This document shows, piece after piece, positions 13,966-22,035 of a DNA stretch of 22,035 nucleotides. Below the pieces are notes generated by a model. The model did not search any database. It was not told the origin of the DNA and saw nothing but the letters and a program-made list of their open reading frames with translations. Source of the stretch: a virus. A program made the position numbers and the translations under genes. Location: positions 1 to 22,035 of IMG/VR virus record IMGVR_UViG_3300032287_000751; one strand, given 5' to 3'. Within the stretch, counting starts at the first letter, position 1; every line of letters starts with the position of its first letter.

Positions 13966-16328
13966 TAAATACAACCTTTCAATCGATTTAGCGCTCTTTC
14001 GTCTTGAGCCAATTCATCCATAATCTGTTTAGCAGTTTGTGTTGTTTGAATAACTCCGCCCGTATTAGGATCTATCTTTTCTACATATACTGGAACATCA
14101 GCCATTTCTGGAGCCATTTGCATTTCTTCTCTAACAATAACATCTAAAGATTTGGCTTGCTCTTTTTCACCTTTAGATCCTATGCCTTCATCAAATAAAC
14201 TTAGCTCTCTTGCTGCGGGTTCGCTGATCTTATTTGCTTCCTTCGCAATTGCGATATCGATGCCATCTCCGCTAGTTGTGATCCTATCATACTCGCCCTT
14301 TGCAATCGATTCTCTAACTCTGCTTGCGAACTCTCTGGCATATCCTTGTAAACCTTTGCTTCCGCCTTCTTTAAATTCTTTTGCGAGATTTGTGAGGGAC
14401 TCTGAGATTGGTCCTTTGGTATTCGCGTTTGCTTTGATGATTTGGATTGCTTTTGCATATATAGCCTCGTTTGATTGATTATTAACTTTATTTAATACGT
14501 TACCAGATTCTTCTATTTTGTCAGCATTTTCAATTAAGCTTTTAAATAACTGCTTGTCATTCTTAATCACTGACATTGATGTATCTAATATTTTTGCTCT
14601 TTCTAGCAATAGACTTTCAGATATAACTTCTTCGCCAAATAAACTTTCTTGTGTAGATTTGATAAAGCCTGTTTCATTCATTTGTCTAACAATGGCTTCT
14701 GCTTGGTTAGTATTAGATGGATCTAATCTTTTAAGCATTTCAATAACTGCAATTTGATCTGCTTGGTCAGTAATGTTTCTACCTACAATAGCACCATAGT
14801 TAGCTGGAATAACGTCATTCTGAATAAGTCTAAATGCATCATCACTTAGCTGTATAAGGCCTTGAGCTTGTTGCACAATAGCAGATCTTGGTGGTAATGT
14901 GCCTAACAAATCTGGAGATAGTTTAAGCACCTTAGCTGCGTCTATAGCCGTTCCTGTGCCTTCTTTAATATTCTTAAATGCAGCAATCATCTTAGCTTCT
15001 TCCATAGATACATTATCTATCTCTCTTAATGGAAAGCCTATAATATCTATTTTTTGATTTGGATTTTCTGCAAGTAGTTTTTTAGCTAAAGCTAATCTTT
15101 GATGGCCATCTACAATAAACTTATCGCCATCAGCTTTTTCATACACAATGACTGTATTGGCGCTGATAGGGTCCCACTCTTTAACCCCTTGCAATCTTTC
15201 AGTAACGCCATAAATATCACCACCAGCTTTAAACTGAAATGTTTCAGCATCTACCTTGATTTCATTTGGATCATAAAATTTGATATGATCTTTATTTCGC
15301 TCATAGTGATAAATGTCTTTAGGAACTTTAGGGTCAGATGGTGGATCTTTAGGTAGCTTAGTTAAGTCTTTAGTAGACATAGCATCTACAGTTTGATCTA
15401 ATCTATTTTGATGCTCTAAGTTACCAGCGTCATTATTAATTGGATTAGTGCTATTGATATATGTATCAATTTCATCTCTAGCTTTAATAGCTTCAAGATC
15501 TACATTCTTCTCTGCTTTCTCACCAAAGCGTTTAGCATAAGCGTCTTGCAATAACTCAATGCCTTTTAATGTTTTGTCTTTAGTAAATCTATATACTCTT
15601 GGTGTTTTAGCAAGACCTTCAAATGCGCCAGTAAGAGCTATAGTGCCTAATGCTACATCACGCTCATGCTTTAAAAATTCATCAAATGTGTATTGATCGC
15701 CTGTAACTTCCTCAGTCCATGATTTAATTTCTGGATACTTAACAGCTTCTGTTCCAGTATTAATAATTACGTTTTGAAATATTTTGCTAACTAAATCGTT
15801 TAGATATGGTATTTTCTTTGTAGGCACTGCCAAGCTTAATGCATCTGTAAATGAAGAAGCTCCAGCTGCTGTTCCTATAAATTCACCAATACCACCACTA
15901 AATGTTTGACGTGATGCAATGCTATCTCTATCTTCTAATCTTTGACGTGTATATTCTTTAGCTTGTTCTTCTAAAGACTCAAGCGTTATATTCTGAAATT
16001 CTTCTTCTGGAAATAACTCTGGGTTCTCTTTAATATACTTTATAGAATTATTAACAGTTTCTACATATGGTTTGTTTACAACTGTAAAGTTATCTAATGC
16101 GCCAAACAATTTAGTTTTTTCAAGTTGTGGCATTTTGACACGATCTAAAAATTTCTTTTTAGTTGGATACCATACTTTGTCTATAGCTACAGCTTTAGAG
16201 TTATCGTCACCAAACGCATCTTCTGCAAGATAAGACGCTTTAATGTTTTCTATAAAGCCAGTATCTTCCCCACCAAAACTTCCTTTAGCATAGGTAGACG
16301 TATCAACTTCTGTATAATAAATACCCAT
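13965..16328 (-). CDS. Internal virion protein with embedded ParB/Srx-like domain (gp16-position)
   Basis: 787 residues, ATG overlapping the previous stop as TAATG. The N-terminus has a glycine/alanine-rich hydrophobic patch (about 145-168, GGIGEFIGTAAGASSFTDAL), as in ejected core proteins that enter membranes. Residues about 350-465 look like a ParB/sulfiredoxin-fold domain: DPNEIKVD, ISANTVIVYE, then FIVDGHQRLALAKKL (404-418) with the DGHxR motif, and MEEAKMIAAFKNI. In plasmid ParB this fold binds CTP; in phage and conjugative 'polyvalent' proteins it is delivered into the recipient cell. A lytic transglycosylase domain like that of T7 gp16 is not seen. Codons in 14207-14447 differ from the rest of the gene. 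Confidence 0.65.
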   Translation of the reverse strand: MGIYYTEVDTSTYAKGSFGGEDTGFIENIKASYLAEDAFGDDNSKAVAIDKVWYPTKKKFLDRVKMPQLEKTKLFGALDNFTVVNKPYVETVNNSIKYIKENPELFPEEEFQNITLESLEEQAKEYTRQRLEDRDSIASRQTFSGGIGEFIGTAAGASSFTDALSLAVPTKKIPYLNDLVSKIFQNVIINTGTEAVKYPEIKSWTEEVTGDQYTFDEFLKHERDVALGTIALTGAFEGLAKTPRVYRFTKDKTLKGIELLQDAYAKRFGEKAEKNVDLEAIKARDEIDTYINSTNPINNDAGNLEHQNRLDQTVDAMSTKDLTKLPKDPPSDPKVPKDIYHYERNKDHIKFYDPNEIKVDAETFQFKAGGDIYGVTERLQGVKEWDPISANTVIVYEKADGDKFIVDGHQRLALAKKLLAENPNQKIDIIGFPLREIDNVSMEEAKMIAAFKNIKEGTGTAIDAAKVLKLSPDLLGTLPPRSAIVQQAQGLIQLSDDAFRLIQNDVIPANYGAIVGRNITDQADQIAVIEMLKRLDPSNTNQAEAIVRQMNETGFIKSTQESLFGEEVISESLLLERAKILDTSMSVIKNDKQLFKSLIENADKIEESGNVLNKVNNQSNEAIYAKAIQIIKANANTKGPISESLTNLAKEFKEGGSKGLQGYAREFASRVRESIAKGEYDRITTSGDGIDIAIAKEANKISEPAARELSLFDEGIGSKGEKEQAKSLDVIVREEMQMAPEMADVPVYVEKIDPNTGGVIQTTQTAKQIMDELAQDERALNRLKGCI

Positions 16329-18526
16329 TAAAGTCTTTTCTCGTCCTTAAGTTTTCTGTATAAAACATCAAGATTAATAACTAAATCATATCCGCCTTTA
16401 AGGGTCAATAATGAGTTACCTATACGCAATTTAGCTCTGTTATTGTCAATAGGTATCAATACAGCACCCTTAAGTTTGTCTGATGTATACTCAAGACTGT
16501 TGTCATCAAATAATCCATTGGTATTTGCGCGACGTGCAAAATTATCAGCAGAATATCTAAAGTCTGCCAATGTAGCTTTATCCATAACATCATCAAATTG
16601 CTTTGTTGGAATGCTAGATGGAATAGATACTTTTACGCCGTTATACTTAACAATGCCACCATACAATGTTCCATCTGAACTTGACTTTTGGCCAGCAGCT
16701 TTTTGTAAGGCTTGTTCAAATGCTGACTCGCTAAATTTAGCGTAATTTTTTCTGACTGCTTCTTCTGCATATAATGCTTTAGCTGTTTCAACTATGGCTG
16801 TTTGTATCTTAGGAACATCATAAAATGCATCCCCTACAACATTTCTAATTACAGATGATTCTCTTGTTGGATTTACATCATATTTAATTCCAGAGTTAAT
16901 AATTTCTTGCCCTTTAACTACAGCATCAAGAGTTTCTTTATTTGACTGATTGATAAATAATCCACCAAGATGTCCCATTACTGGATCTTTGGGAGATAAC
17001 TGATCGAATATTACACCAGATTTTGCGCCAAATGTTTTAACAATTCTACCTACTAATAACTGTTTACTTTCTGTATTTGATTTTTGATACTCAGCTCTAA
17101 ATGCTTCTATTTCACCTTCATCAAAATATTTAGGTTTAACTTGGTTTACACTTCCAAATTGATCTGCCAACAATATTCTATTGTCCGCTTGAGCTTGAAA
17201 TTGAGAATCTGGCAATGAAAAGTCTAATATGCTGCCCTTGTATTTATCTTGCTTTTTCATTGTGCCAACAAAATCTTTAGATATATTATCTCTATATTTG
17301 CTATTAGCTTCTTTAACAAAATCATATGCTACATAATTATCTAATGTAACATTAGCTCGCATCTTTTCTTCATAAGCTTGCCTGTCTGATAAAGACAAAC
17401 TGTTTAAATCTTTATTAACTTTTAATAATGTAGTTAATGTTTCAGCTTCTTTTCTTGCTGGACTATCTGCTTTTAACGTTTCCATACCAATAGCAAAACG
17501 CTGCAAAGTTTTATTGTCTGGCTCAAGGCCATCTTGAAGCATACTCTTTATAGATCCAAATTCTGATTTAAATTTACGTTCAGCTTCTTCTGCACCAGCA
17601 CTTTTAAAGCTAATCTCTTTTGACACAAATCTTCTTAAATCATCTTTTTGATCTGGAGTTGCTGCATTCCAAAACGCAGTCCATTTGCCAGCTTTACCTT
17701 TTTCTAATGATTTCATAGCTACCGCTTCATTACCAAAAGCATTAGCCATATCTTCTGCAAACTTATTATTAATTGCATATTCTAGTTGTTTGCGTAATTG
17801 GTTATTATATGCTCCTCTATGAGATCCTTGTTTAAATGAAAGATCACCATCTTGAAGTTTTGTATCTAATAATCCTTTTAATACAATAGGATCATATTGA
17901 TTAATTAGATCCTTTTCAAACATCTTAGTTAAAGCATTCATTGTATCAGATGCAGTTAGATCTACACGTTCTCTAGCTTGCCTATCAAGCTCGTTTAAAG
18001 CACCTTTATAGTATGTATTAGCATATGACTTTAATTTAGCGTCATAAGACAATCCTGTTTCTACATCTATTTGGCCTAATACATTTTTTTGTGGTTCAAT
18101 AACTGAGTTAAGTGCTTGCTTAATTTCATCTGGATTTGTTAGCTCACCACTTTTAACTCTTTTGTCTACATCTTCAAAGTGAGTATAGGCAATGTTAGTA
18201 AACTCTGCTGACGCTTGTTGAGCATAAACTTTCTTAAGAGTTTCATTGAATATTGTGCCACCTTTTAAGTCTTTAGCGATAGGATTGCTATTGTTCTTTT
18301 GGGCGTCAATAAGTTGTTCTTGAGTAACAGGGTTATCAAGGCTATACTTAGCAGCTGCTTCTATTGCATATTTCTTGCCAATGTCAGTAGTAATGCTAGT
18401 CATTTGATCTAATGCCGCACCAATACGTCTATTAGCATTAAGTTGTTCTTGTAGATCTACAGGCTGAATATTAGGCATATCAGCATAGACTAGATTTGCT
18501 CTTTGATAACGTGGACTATCTGCCAT
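16328..18526 (-). CDS. gp15-like internal virion protein
   Basis: 732 residues, mostly charged alpha-helix with no membrane segment and no enzyme motif. It begins MADSPRYQRANLVYADMPNI after an AAGGA site 7 nt before the ATG. Long helices with Asp/Lys/Ala runs (about 75-260, including NELDRQARERVDLTASDTMN) and its size match T7 gp15-type core proteins, which are ejected into the periplasm and form a DNA conduit. The identification rests mainly on size, helical content and order (tail tubular B, gp14-like, this, gp16-like), since these proteins diverge quickly. Its stop is shared with the next start (TAATG). Confidence 0.6.
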   Translation of the reverse strand: MADSPRYQRANLVYADMPNIQPVDLQEQLNANRRIGAALDQMTSITTDIGKKYAIEAAAKYSLDNPVTQEQLIDAQKNNSNPIAKDLKGGTIFNETLKKVYAQQASAEFTNIAYTHFEDVDKRVKSGELTNPDEIKQALNSVIEPQKNVLGQIDVETGLSYDAKLKSYANTYYKGALNELDRQARERVDLTASDTMNALTKMFEKDLINQYDPIVLKGLLDTKLQDGDLSFKQGSHRGAYNNQLRKQLEYAINNKFAEDMANAFGNEAVAMKSLEKGKAGKWTAFWNAATPDQKDDLRRFVSKEISFKSAGAEEAERKFKSEFGSIKSMLQDGLEPDNKTLQRFAIGMETLKADSPARKEAETLTTLLKVNKDLNSLSLSDRQAYEEKMRANVTLDNYVAYDFVKEANSKYRDNISKDFVGTMKKQDKYKGSILDFSLPDSQFQAQADNRILLADQFGSVNQVKPKYFDEGEIEAFRAEYQKSNTESKQLLVGRIVKTFGAKSGVIFDQLSPKDPVMGHLGGLFINQSNKETLDAVVKGQEIINSGIKYDVNPTRESSVIRNVVGDAFYDVPKIQTAIVETAKALYAEEAVRKNYAKFSESAFEQALQKAAGQKSSSDGTLYGGIVKYNGVKVSIPSSIPTKQFDDVMDKATLADFRYSADNFARRANTNGLFDDNSLEYTSDKLKGAVLIPIDNNRAKLRIGNSLLTLKGGYDLVINLDVLYRKLKDEKRL

Positions 18527-18535
18527 AACTTTTCC

Positions 18536-19189
18536 TTAAGCTGTTTTCAATGTGCTATATAAATAAGCTGCTTTGCCAACACTTGCAAATGCATCATAAT
18601 AAGATCCGGTAACAGCTTTTTCTGATGCTGCTGATAACATACTGTTTTGTATTTGACCATATGTTCCAGATGTTGCAATGTTTTGCTGGATAGTTTCCAT
18701 GTCTTGACCAGCATATTTTGCATTAACATCCATAAGCAATGCGCTTGATCCTTCAAAGCTTTTAACTCCACCAGCATAACCACGAGCTGCTGCTGATGCA
18801 TTAGATTGCATCAATCTTCTTAATACGTCATTACTTTGTCTTGTAAGATTAAGTCTATCATTTTGCACTTTTGCTTGTAATTGTAATTGTTGTAGTTTAT
18901 ACATACTAGCTTGTGTTTGACCAGTCTGTATAGCATTAACACCTTGCAATGCTTGTGTTATGGGAGAGATAATCTCCATGTATGGTTTAATAGCACTAAA
19001 AGCACTACTAAGACTACCAAAGAATGATGGTGTTGATGATACCAATATTGATGGCACAACAGTTGATGCCGCAATAGGCGCAGCTGCTGCCGTTCCAGCC
19101 CAAAAAGCTGTAGAGCCAAAGGCTGTAGTTGCTGCCGTTGCTGCTGCTGTTGATCCGGCTATGGCTGGTGCTGCTGCTAAAAAACTCAT
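18536..19189 (-). CDS. gp14-like internal virion protein
   Basis: 217 residues. The first 55 are Ala/Thr/Ser-rich and hydrophobic (MSFLAAAPAIAGSTAAATA, then SVVPSIL-like segments), as expected for the T7 gp14-type protein that forms a pore in the outer membrane on ejection. A glutamine-rich helix follows (about 90-118, QTGQTQASMYKLQQLQLQAK) and then AAARGYAGGVKSFEGSSALL (about 132-151), a block common in podovirus internal virion protein B. It starts 1 nt after the tail tubular B stop, with GGGGA nearby as ribosome binding site. Confidence 0.7.
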   Translation of the reverse strand: MSFLAAAPAIAGSTAAATAATTAFGSTAFWAGTAAAAPIAASTVVPSILVSSTPSFFGSLSSAFSAIKPYMEIISPITQALQGVNAIQTGQTQASMYKLQQLQLQAKVQNDRLNLTRQSNDVLRRLMQSNASAAARGYAGGVKSFEGSSALLMDVNAKYAGQDMETIQQNIATSGTYGQIQNSMLSAASEKAVTGSYYDAFASVGKAAYLYSTLKTA

Positions 19190-19190
19190 A

Positions 19191-21419
19191 TCATGTCCCC
19201 TGGTGAACTGCTACTTTATATTCCATACCTAATAAGGTAAACTTTAATGGTGCGCTCTGAGTAATGGTAATCTTAGCTTCATTACTATACCCTAGAATTC
19301 CGTTTAATACTTTAGTTCCTGTAAATTCTGGCACGTCTGCATCTAATGTAGATGGCGTATCAAATGATCTAAATGGAATTTCAATGCCATTTATTACCAT
19401 ATTCTGTGTTTCCAATACTAATGCATTAACTTCAACAATACGTTTTTTAAAGCCAAGTCTTGTGCCAGCTTGAATTTTTAAATCAATAGGCATTGTAGTA
19501 GCTTGCACTGTAATTGGCAATCCCACTTCGTAAGAAGTTGTAGATGACCTAGGGAATGTTACTGTTCCTCCAGACCCTACTGTTTGGTTAGCTTGCACAA
19601 TACCATCTAATATAATATTAACTTCTTTGCCAACTAAATGGCTCATAGACACTGACGCTGCTGCACCACCAGTTTTAGCACTGTCTGTTAATAATGCATG
19701 CTCTACTTTTTCTACGTAATATTGATCTACTCCAGATATGGTTCTTTTAATAACTGTATAAATTGTAGTAAGATCTACACCAACATCAATAAATGATCCT
19801 TGAGCTGTTACAAGCTCTGATGGCGCTATAACATTTTGTGTTCTCATTAATGAGTATGATGCTAATGTGCCATCATCACCATTTACAATAAGAAGCAAAT
19901 CATTTTCATCTGTATCTACTGCACGTCTTAATGACATACGTTTAGGTGTTTTTAATAGATGGCCAGACAATAGAGATATTTTTGATGTAACATAAGTAAG
20001 TTGTGTATCAGAGTATGCAATTTCAGATAATGACTTACCTTGTCTTTGCACAAATATAACACCGCCTTCAAGTTGCTGCACTCGTATGCCAGGTTTACTT
20101 CCATTACGGCTAGTAGACTGCACAAAGAATGATAAAGGTGTAATGGGTTCTAGGCCATTTTGTGGGACATAAAATTCGCCACCAGTTGTAAAAATAGTAA
20201 GATCTCTACCAGAGATAATATCTGTAATAGCATTAAATGTATTAGTATCCAATGTGGCTTCTAGTGCGTCATCATCTAAACCTTCTGTTGGTTCAAAATC
20301 AAAGAACAATCCTACAATAGACCCCCAAATAGTAGATGGTCTTGATCTAGATCCGCCAAAATATAAACGACCTTGATGAAATGTTACTGTTCTAGGCCAG
20401 CCTTTTGTTGATGACCAAACATCTTCATAGCCAGATTCAATATCCCAATTGCCATTAGCAATAGCTGTAAGATCAAAAAATGGAAACTCTGTAACTACAT
20501 TAACTGTTGTAGTAGTTAAAAATTGAACTATTTTTGCACGGCCTTGTGGTTCAGCATTAATATATTGTCCAACATTTCCAGCAGAAAAAACAGCAGATGA
20601 TGCAGTAATTTTAACCTTACCAGAAATAGCTGATGGAGTAATTGTTCCAGCTGGATTGCTATATGCTAATATAAATGCATATTTAGGAATACTATCAAAA
20701 GTTAATGCTGATGCCGTCCATGATGAATCAGATGCTCCACGAACAATTTTTACTGGATTCATATCTTCATGCGTGAGAATTAATGTGTCGGCAGATTGAG
20801 TCCATGATATTTCATTTAATCTTGGGCCAAATAACCCAACACTAGATGTATCTAAGTAATTAAGGCCAGTGCTATTAATGTTTGTAATTAATGCACCATT
20901 TTTGTAAATATACGCTTGGTTATTAATTAAACACAACATGTAACTATCAGATGTTGAAAATTCAAATGGAACAAGTCTAACACCAAGATCTGCTGAATTA
21001 TATATTCTATATACAGATGTATTGTTTGGAGTTGTTGTCCATGCAGTTGATACAGTAGCTACCTTAGTAGATCCAACATATGATGTTATTTGTCTTGTTT
21101 GTCCAGAGCCAGTGCCACTAGTTATTGTGATATACATATAACTATAAAAACTATTAGACGCACTTGCGCCAGATGCTAATGTAATTGTGCTTGCTGCTCC
21201 AGTTTGAGCTGTTCCTGTTGCAAATGTATCAGATATTGAAGGTAAAGAATTTATATAACGTGTGCCAGATCTGCGCGTAATTCCACCTTGTGGCTGACAG
21301 AATACATTTTGAGCTGTTTCTAATGCATTCTCATAAGACTTTAAATCAATACGCGCTCTTAATAGTGGATCTAATTCGCCTGTAGTGAAGTTTGTTTGGA
21401 CTGTAACAAAGCGAGCCAT
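19191..21419 (-). CDS. Tail tubular protein B (gp12-like)
   Basis: 742 residues. The N-terminus MARFVTVQTNFTTGELDPLL, then NALETAQNVFCQPQGGITRR (about 32-51) and SGTRYINSLP, is the signature opening of podovirus tail tube/stabilisation proteins. Further family landmarks are WPRTVTFHQGRLYFGGSRSR (about 340-359) and IWGSIVGLFFDFEP. It forms the tail nozzle below the gatekeeper and binds fibres. Mostly beta-rich. Its ATG overlaps the tail tubular A stop (TAATG) with GAGG 5 nt upstream, so the two tail proteins are probably made in a coupled ratio. Confidence 0.85.
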   Translation of the reverse strand: MARFVTVQTNFTTGELDPLLRARIDLKSYENALETAQNVFCQPQGGITRRSGTRYINSLPSISDTFATGTAQTGAASTITLASGASASNSFYSYMYITITSGTGSGQTRQITSYVGSTKVATVSTAWTTTPNNTSVYRIYNSADLGVRLVPFEFSTSDSYMLCLINNQAYIYKNGALITNINSTGLNYLDTSSVGLFGPRLNEISWTQSADTLILTHEDMNPVKIVRGASDSSWTASALTFDSIPKYAFILAYSNPAGTITPSAISGKVKITASSAVFSAGNVGQYINAEPQGRAKIVQFLTTTTVNVVTEFPFFDLTAIANGNWDIESGYEDVWSSTKGWPRTVTFHQGRLYFGGSRSRPSTIWGSIVGLFFDFEPTEGLDDDALEATLDTNTFNAITDIISGRDLTIFTTGGEFYVPQNGLEPITPLSFFVQSTSRNGSKPGIRVQQLEGGVIFVQRQGKSLSEIAYSDTQLTYVTSKISLLSGHLLKTPKRMSLRRAVDTDENDLLLIVNGDDGTLASYSLMRTQNVIAPSELVTAQGSFIDVGVDLTTIYTVIKRTISGVDQYYVEKVEHALLTDSAKTGGAAASVSMSHLVGKEVNIILDGIVQANQTVGSGGTVTFPRSSTTSYEVGLPITVQATTMPIDLKIQAGTRLGFKKRIVEVNALVLETQNMVINGIEIPFRSFDTPSTLDADVPEFTGTKVLNGILGYSNEAKITITQSAPLKFTLLGMEYKVAVHQGT

Positions 21420-22033
21420 TAATACCTCACATTAATCAATGAGAAGTCTTGTATAGCGTTTACTGGTTGTCCTTGACCATCAATATTCATAGCTTGACGC
21501 ATATAGCCACCACGACCATTTTCGCCTGGTGATCCTGTAGCTACACCTTGCCAATATTGAGCCTTATCTACTTGGTCTGTAATAGGCACACATAAATGCC
21601 ATGCCATCATATATTTAAGTAATTGAATAAAATAAACAGGCATATTTGGTTCTGTCACTGAGTATTGATAATCTACCCATACTTCTTCGTAGTTAGTTAA
21701 AACCTTATCGCCCATGATTCTATAATCATTTCTAACAGGCGATCCTACTTCGTTAGCATCATAGATTGCTCTTGGAGAGCCTAATCTATCTGATGGTAAT
21801 TGGTATTCGTATTTATATTCGGTAGCCGGTGTAGTGACCAGTCTAGCACATTGAACTTTTTTAAATGAGAATGACCATGGATAAATCATTAACGCTTGAT
21901 CTCTTATATCAAAATAAAGACGATCACATGTAGATGATTCATCAGTGCCTTCTGTGAATGAAGAAATAGGCTTTGCGCCTAATAATATTAGTGCATCAGA
22001 ACAAACTGATAATGCTGAATCTCCAGCTGCCAT
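21419..22033 (-). CDS. Tail tubular protein A (gp11-like)
   Basis: 204 residues, ATG 2 nt from the window edge; the N-terminus MAAGDSALSVCSDALILLGA matches the usual start of T7 gp11-type adaptor proteins, so it is probably complete. Other landmarks are the YPWSFSFKKVQCARL block (about 51-65), YEYQLPSDRL and a C-terminal helix around LLKYMMAWHLCVPI. It forms the ring joining portal to nozzle. It comes first in the block as seen here; head genes are expected upstream, outside the window. Confidence 0.85.
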   Translation of the reverse strand: MAAGDSALSVCSDALILLGAKPISSFTEGTDESSTCDRLYFDIRDQALMIYPWSFSFKKVQCARLVTTPATEYKYEYQLPSDRLGSPRAIYDANEVGSPVRNDYRIMGDKVLTNYEEVWVDYQYSVTEPNMPVYFIQLLKYMMAWHLCVPITDQVDKAQYWQGVATGSPGENGRGGYMRQAMNIDGQGQPVNAIQDFSLINVRY

Positions 22034-22035
22034 AC

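Noticed and set aside
13966-13974. Longer virion protein start at a TTG
   Set aside because: The ATG at 13965 overlaps the preceding stop as TAATG and has better spacing to GAAAGG.
14152-14478. Open frames in other phases around the codon-usage island, including an 85-codon frame on the same strand
   Set aside because: They arise from the altered codon use of the large gene; no start signals or recognisable domains. The composition shift itself is reported as a finding.

Overview
The window is a stretch of an AT-rich genome of a tailed, podovirus-like (T7-type virion) bacteriophage. It has two gene blocks that converge near position 3650. Nothing in it looks like a bacterial chromosome: genes are packed end to end, many overlap by 1 to 8 nt (TAATG, ATGA and TAGTG junctions), and the right-hand 18 kb is a virion and lysis cassette. 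Terminase, portal, major capsid, DNA polymerase and RNA polymerase genes are not in the window.

Left block, + strand, 2-3624: a small serine recombinase, a YqaJ/lambda-exonuclease-like nuclease, a small membrane peptide, an ERF-type single-strand annealing protein, a second small membrane peptide, a 113 bp control region, two small proteins of unknown function and a SleB-like cell wall hydrolase. The nuclease and ERF protein form a classical two-component phage recombination pair. A hairpin with a T-rich tail (3644-3690) closes the block.

The most interesting item is hidden in this block on the opposite strand. At 2603-2674 (-) lies an intact 23-codon gene whose product has every hallmark of PqqA, the ribosomal precursor peptide of the redox cofactor pyrroloquinoline quinone (PQQ). 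The Glu15 and Tyr19 residues that become PQQ are present and the length is exactly typical. A good Shine-Dalgarno sequence lies 8 nt upstream. No other pqq gene is visible, so the phage would supply only the consumable substrate to a PQQ-making host. PQQ serves methanol dehydrogenases, so a methylotrophic host (Methylophilales-like) is the best guess. That host assignment is inference.

Right block, - strand, read from 22033 down to 3688: tail tubular protein A, tail tubular protein B, three internal/ejected virion proteins (gp14-, gp15- and gp16-like, the last carrying an embedded ParB-like domain), a further large virion protein, a fibre with a T7-type N-terminal anchor, and a 1025-residue adhesin with two LamG-like domains, a SPRY-like domain and a repeated C-terminal module. 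Then come a small fibre-associated protein and the lysis/accessory genes: a XhlA-like membrane peptide, a SprT-like metalloprotein, a 3TM-type holin, an M15 peptidase endolysin, a calcineurin-like phosphoesterase and a short unknown protein.

There is no gene-free stretch longer than about 115 nt once the small genes are counted. No tRNA, CRISPR array, insertion sequence or attachment site was recognised.
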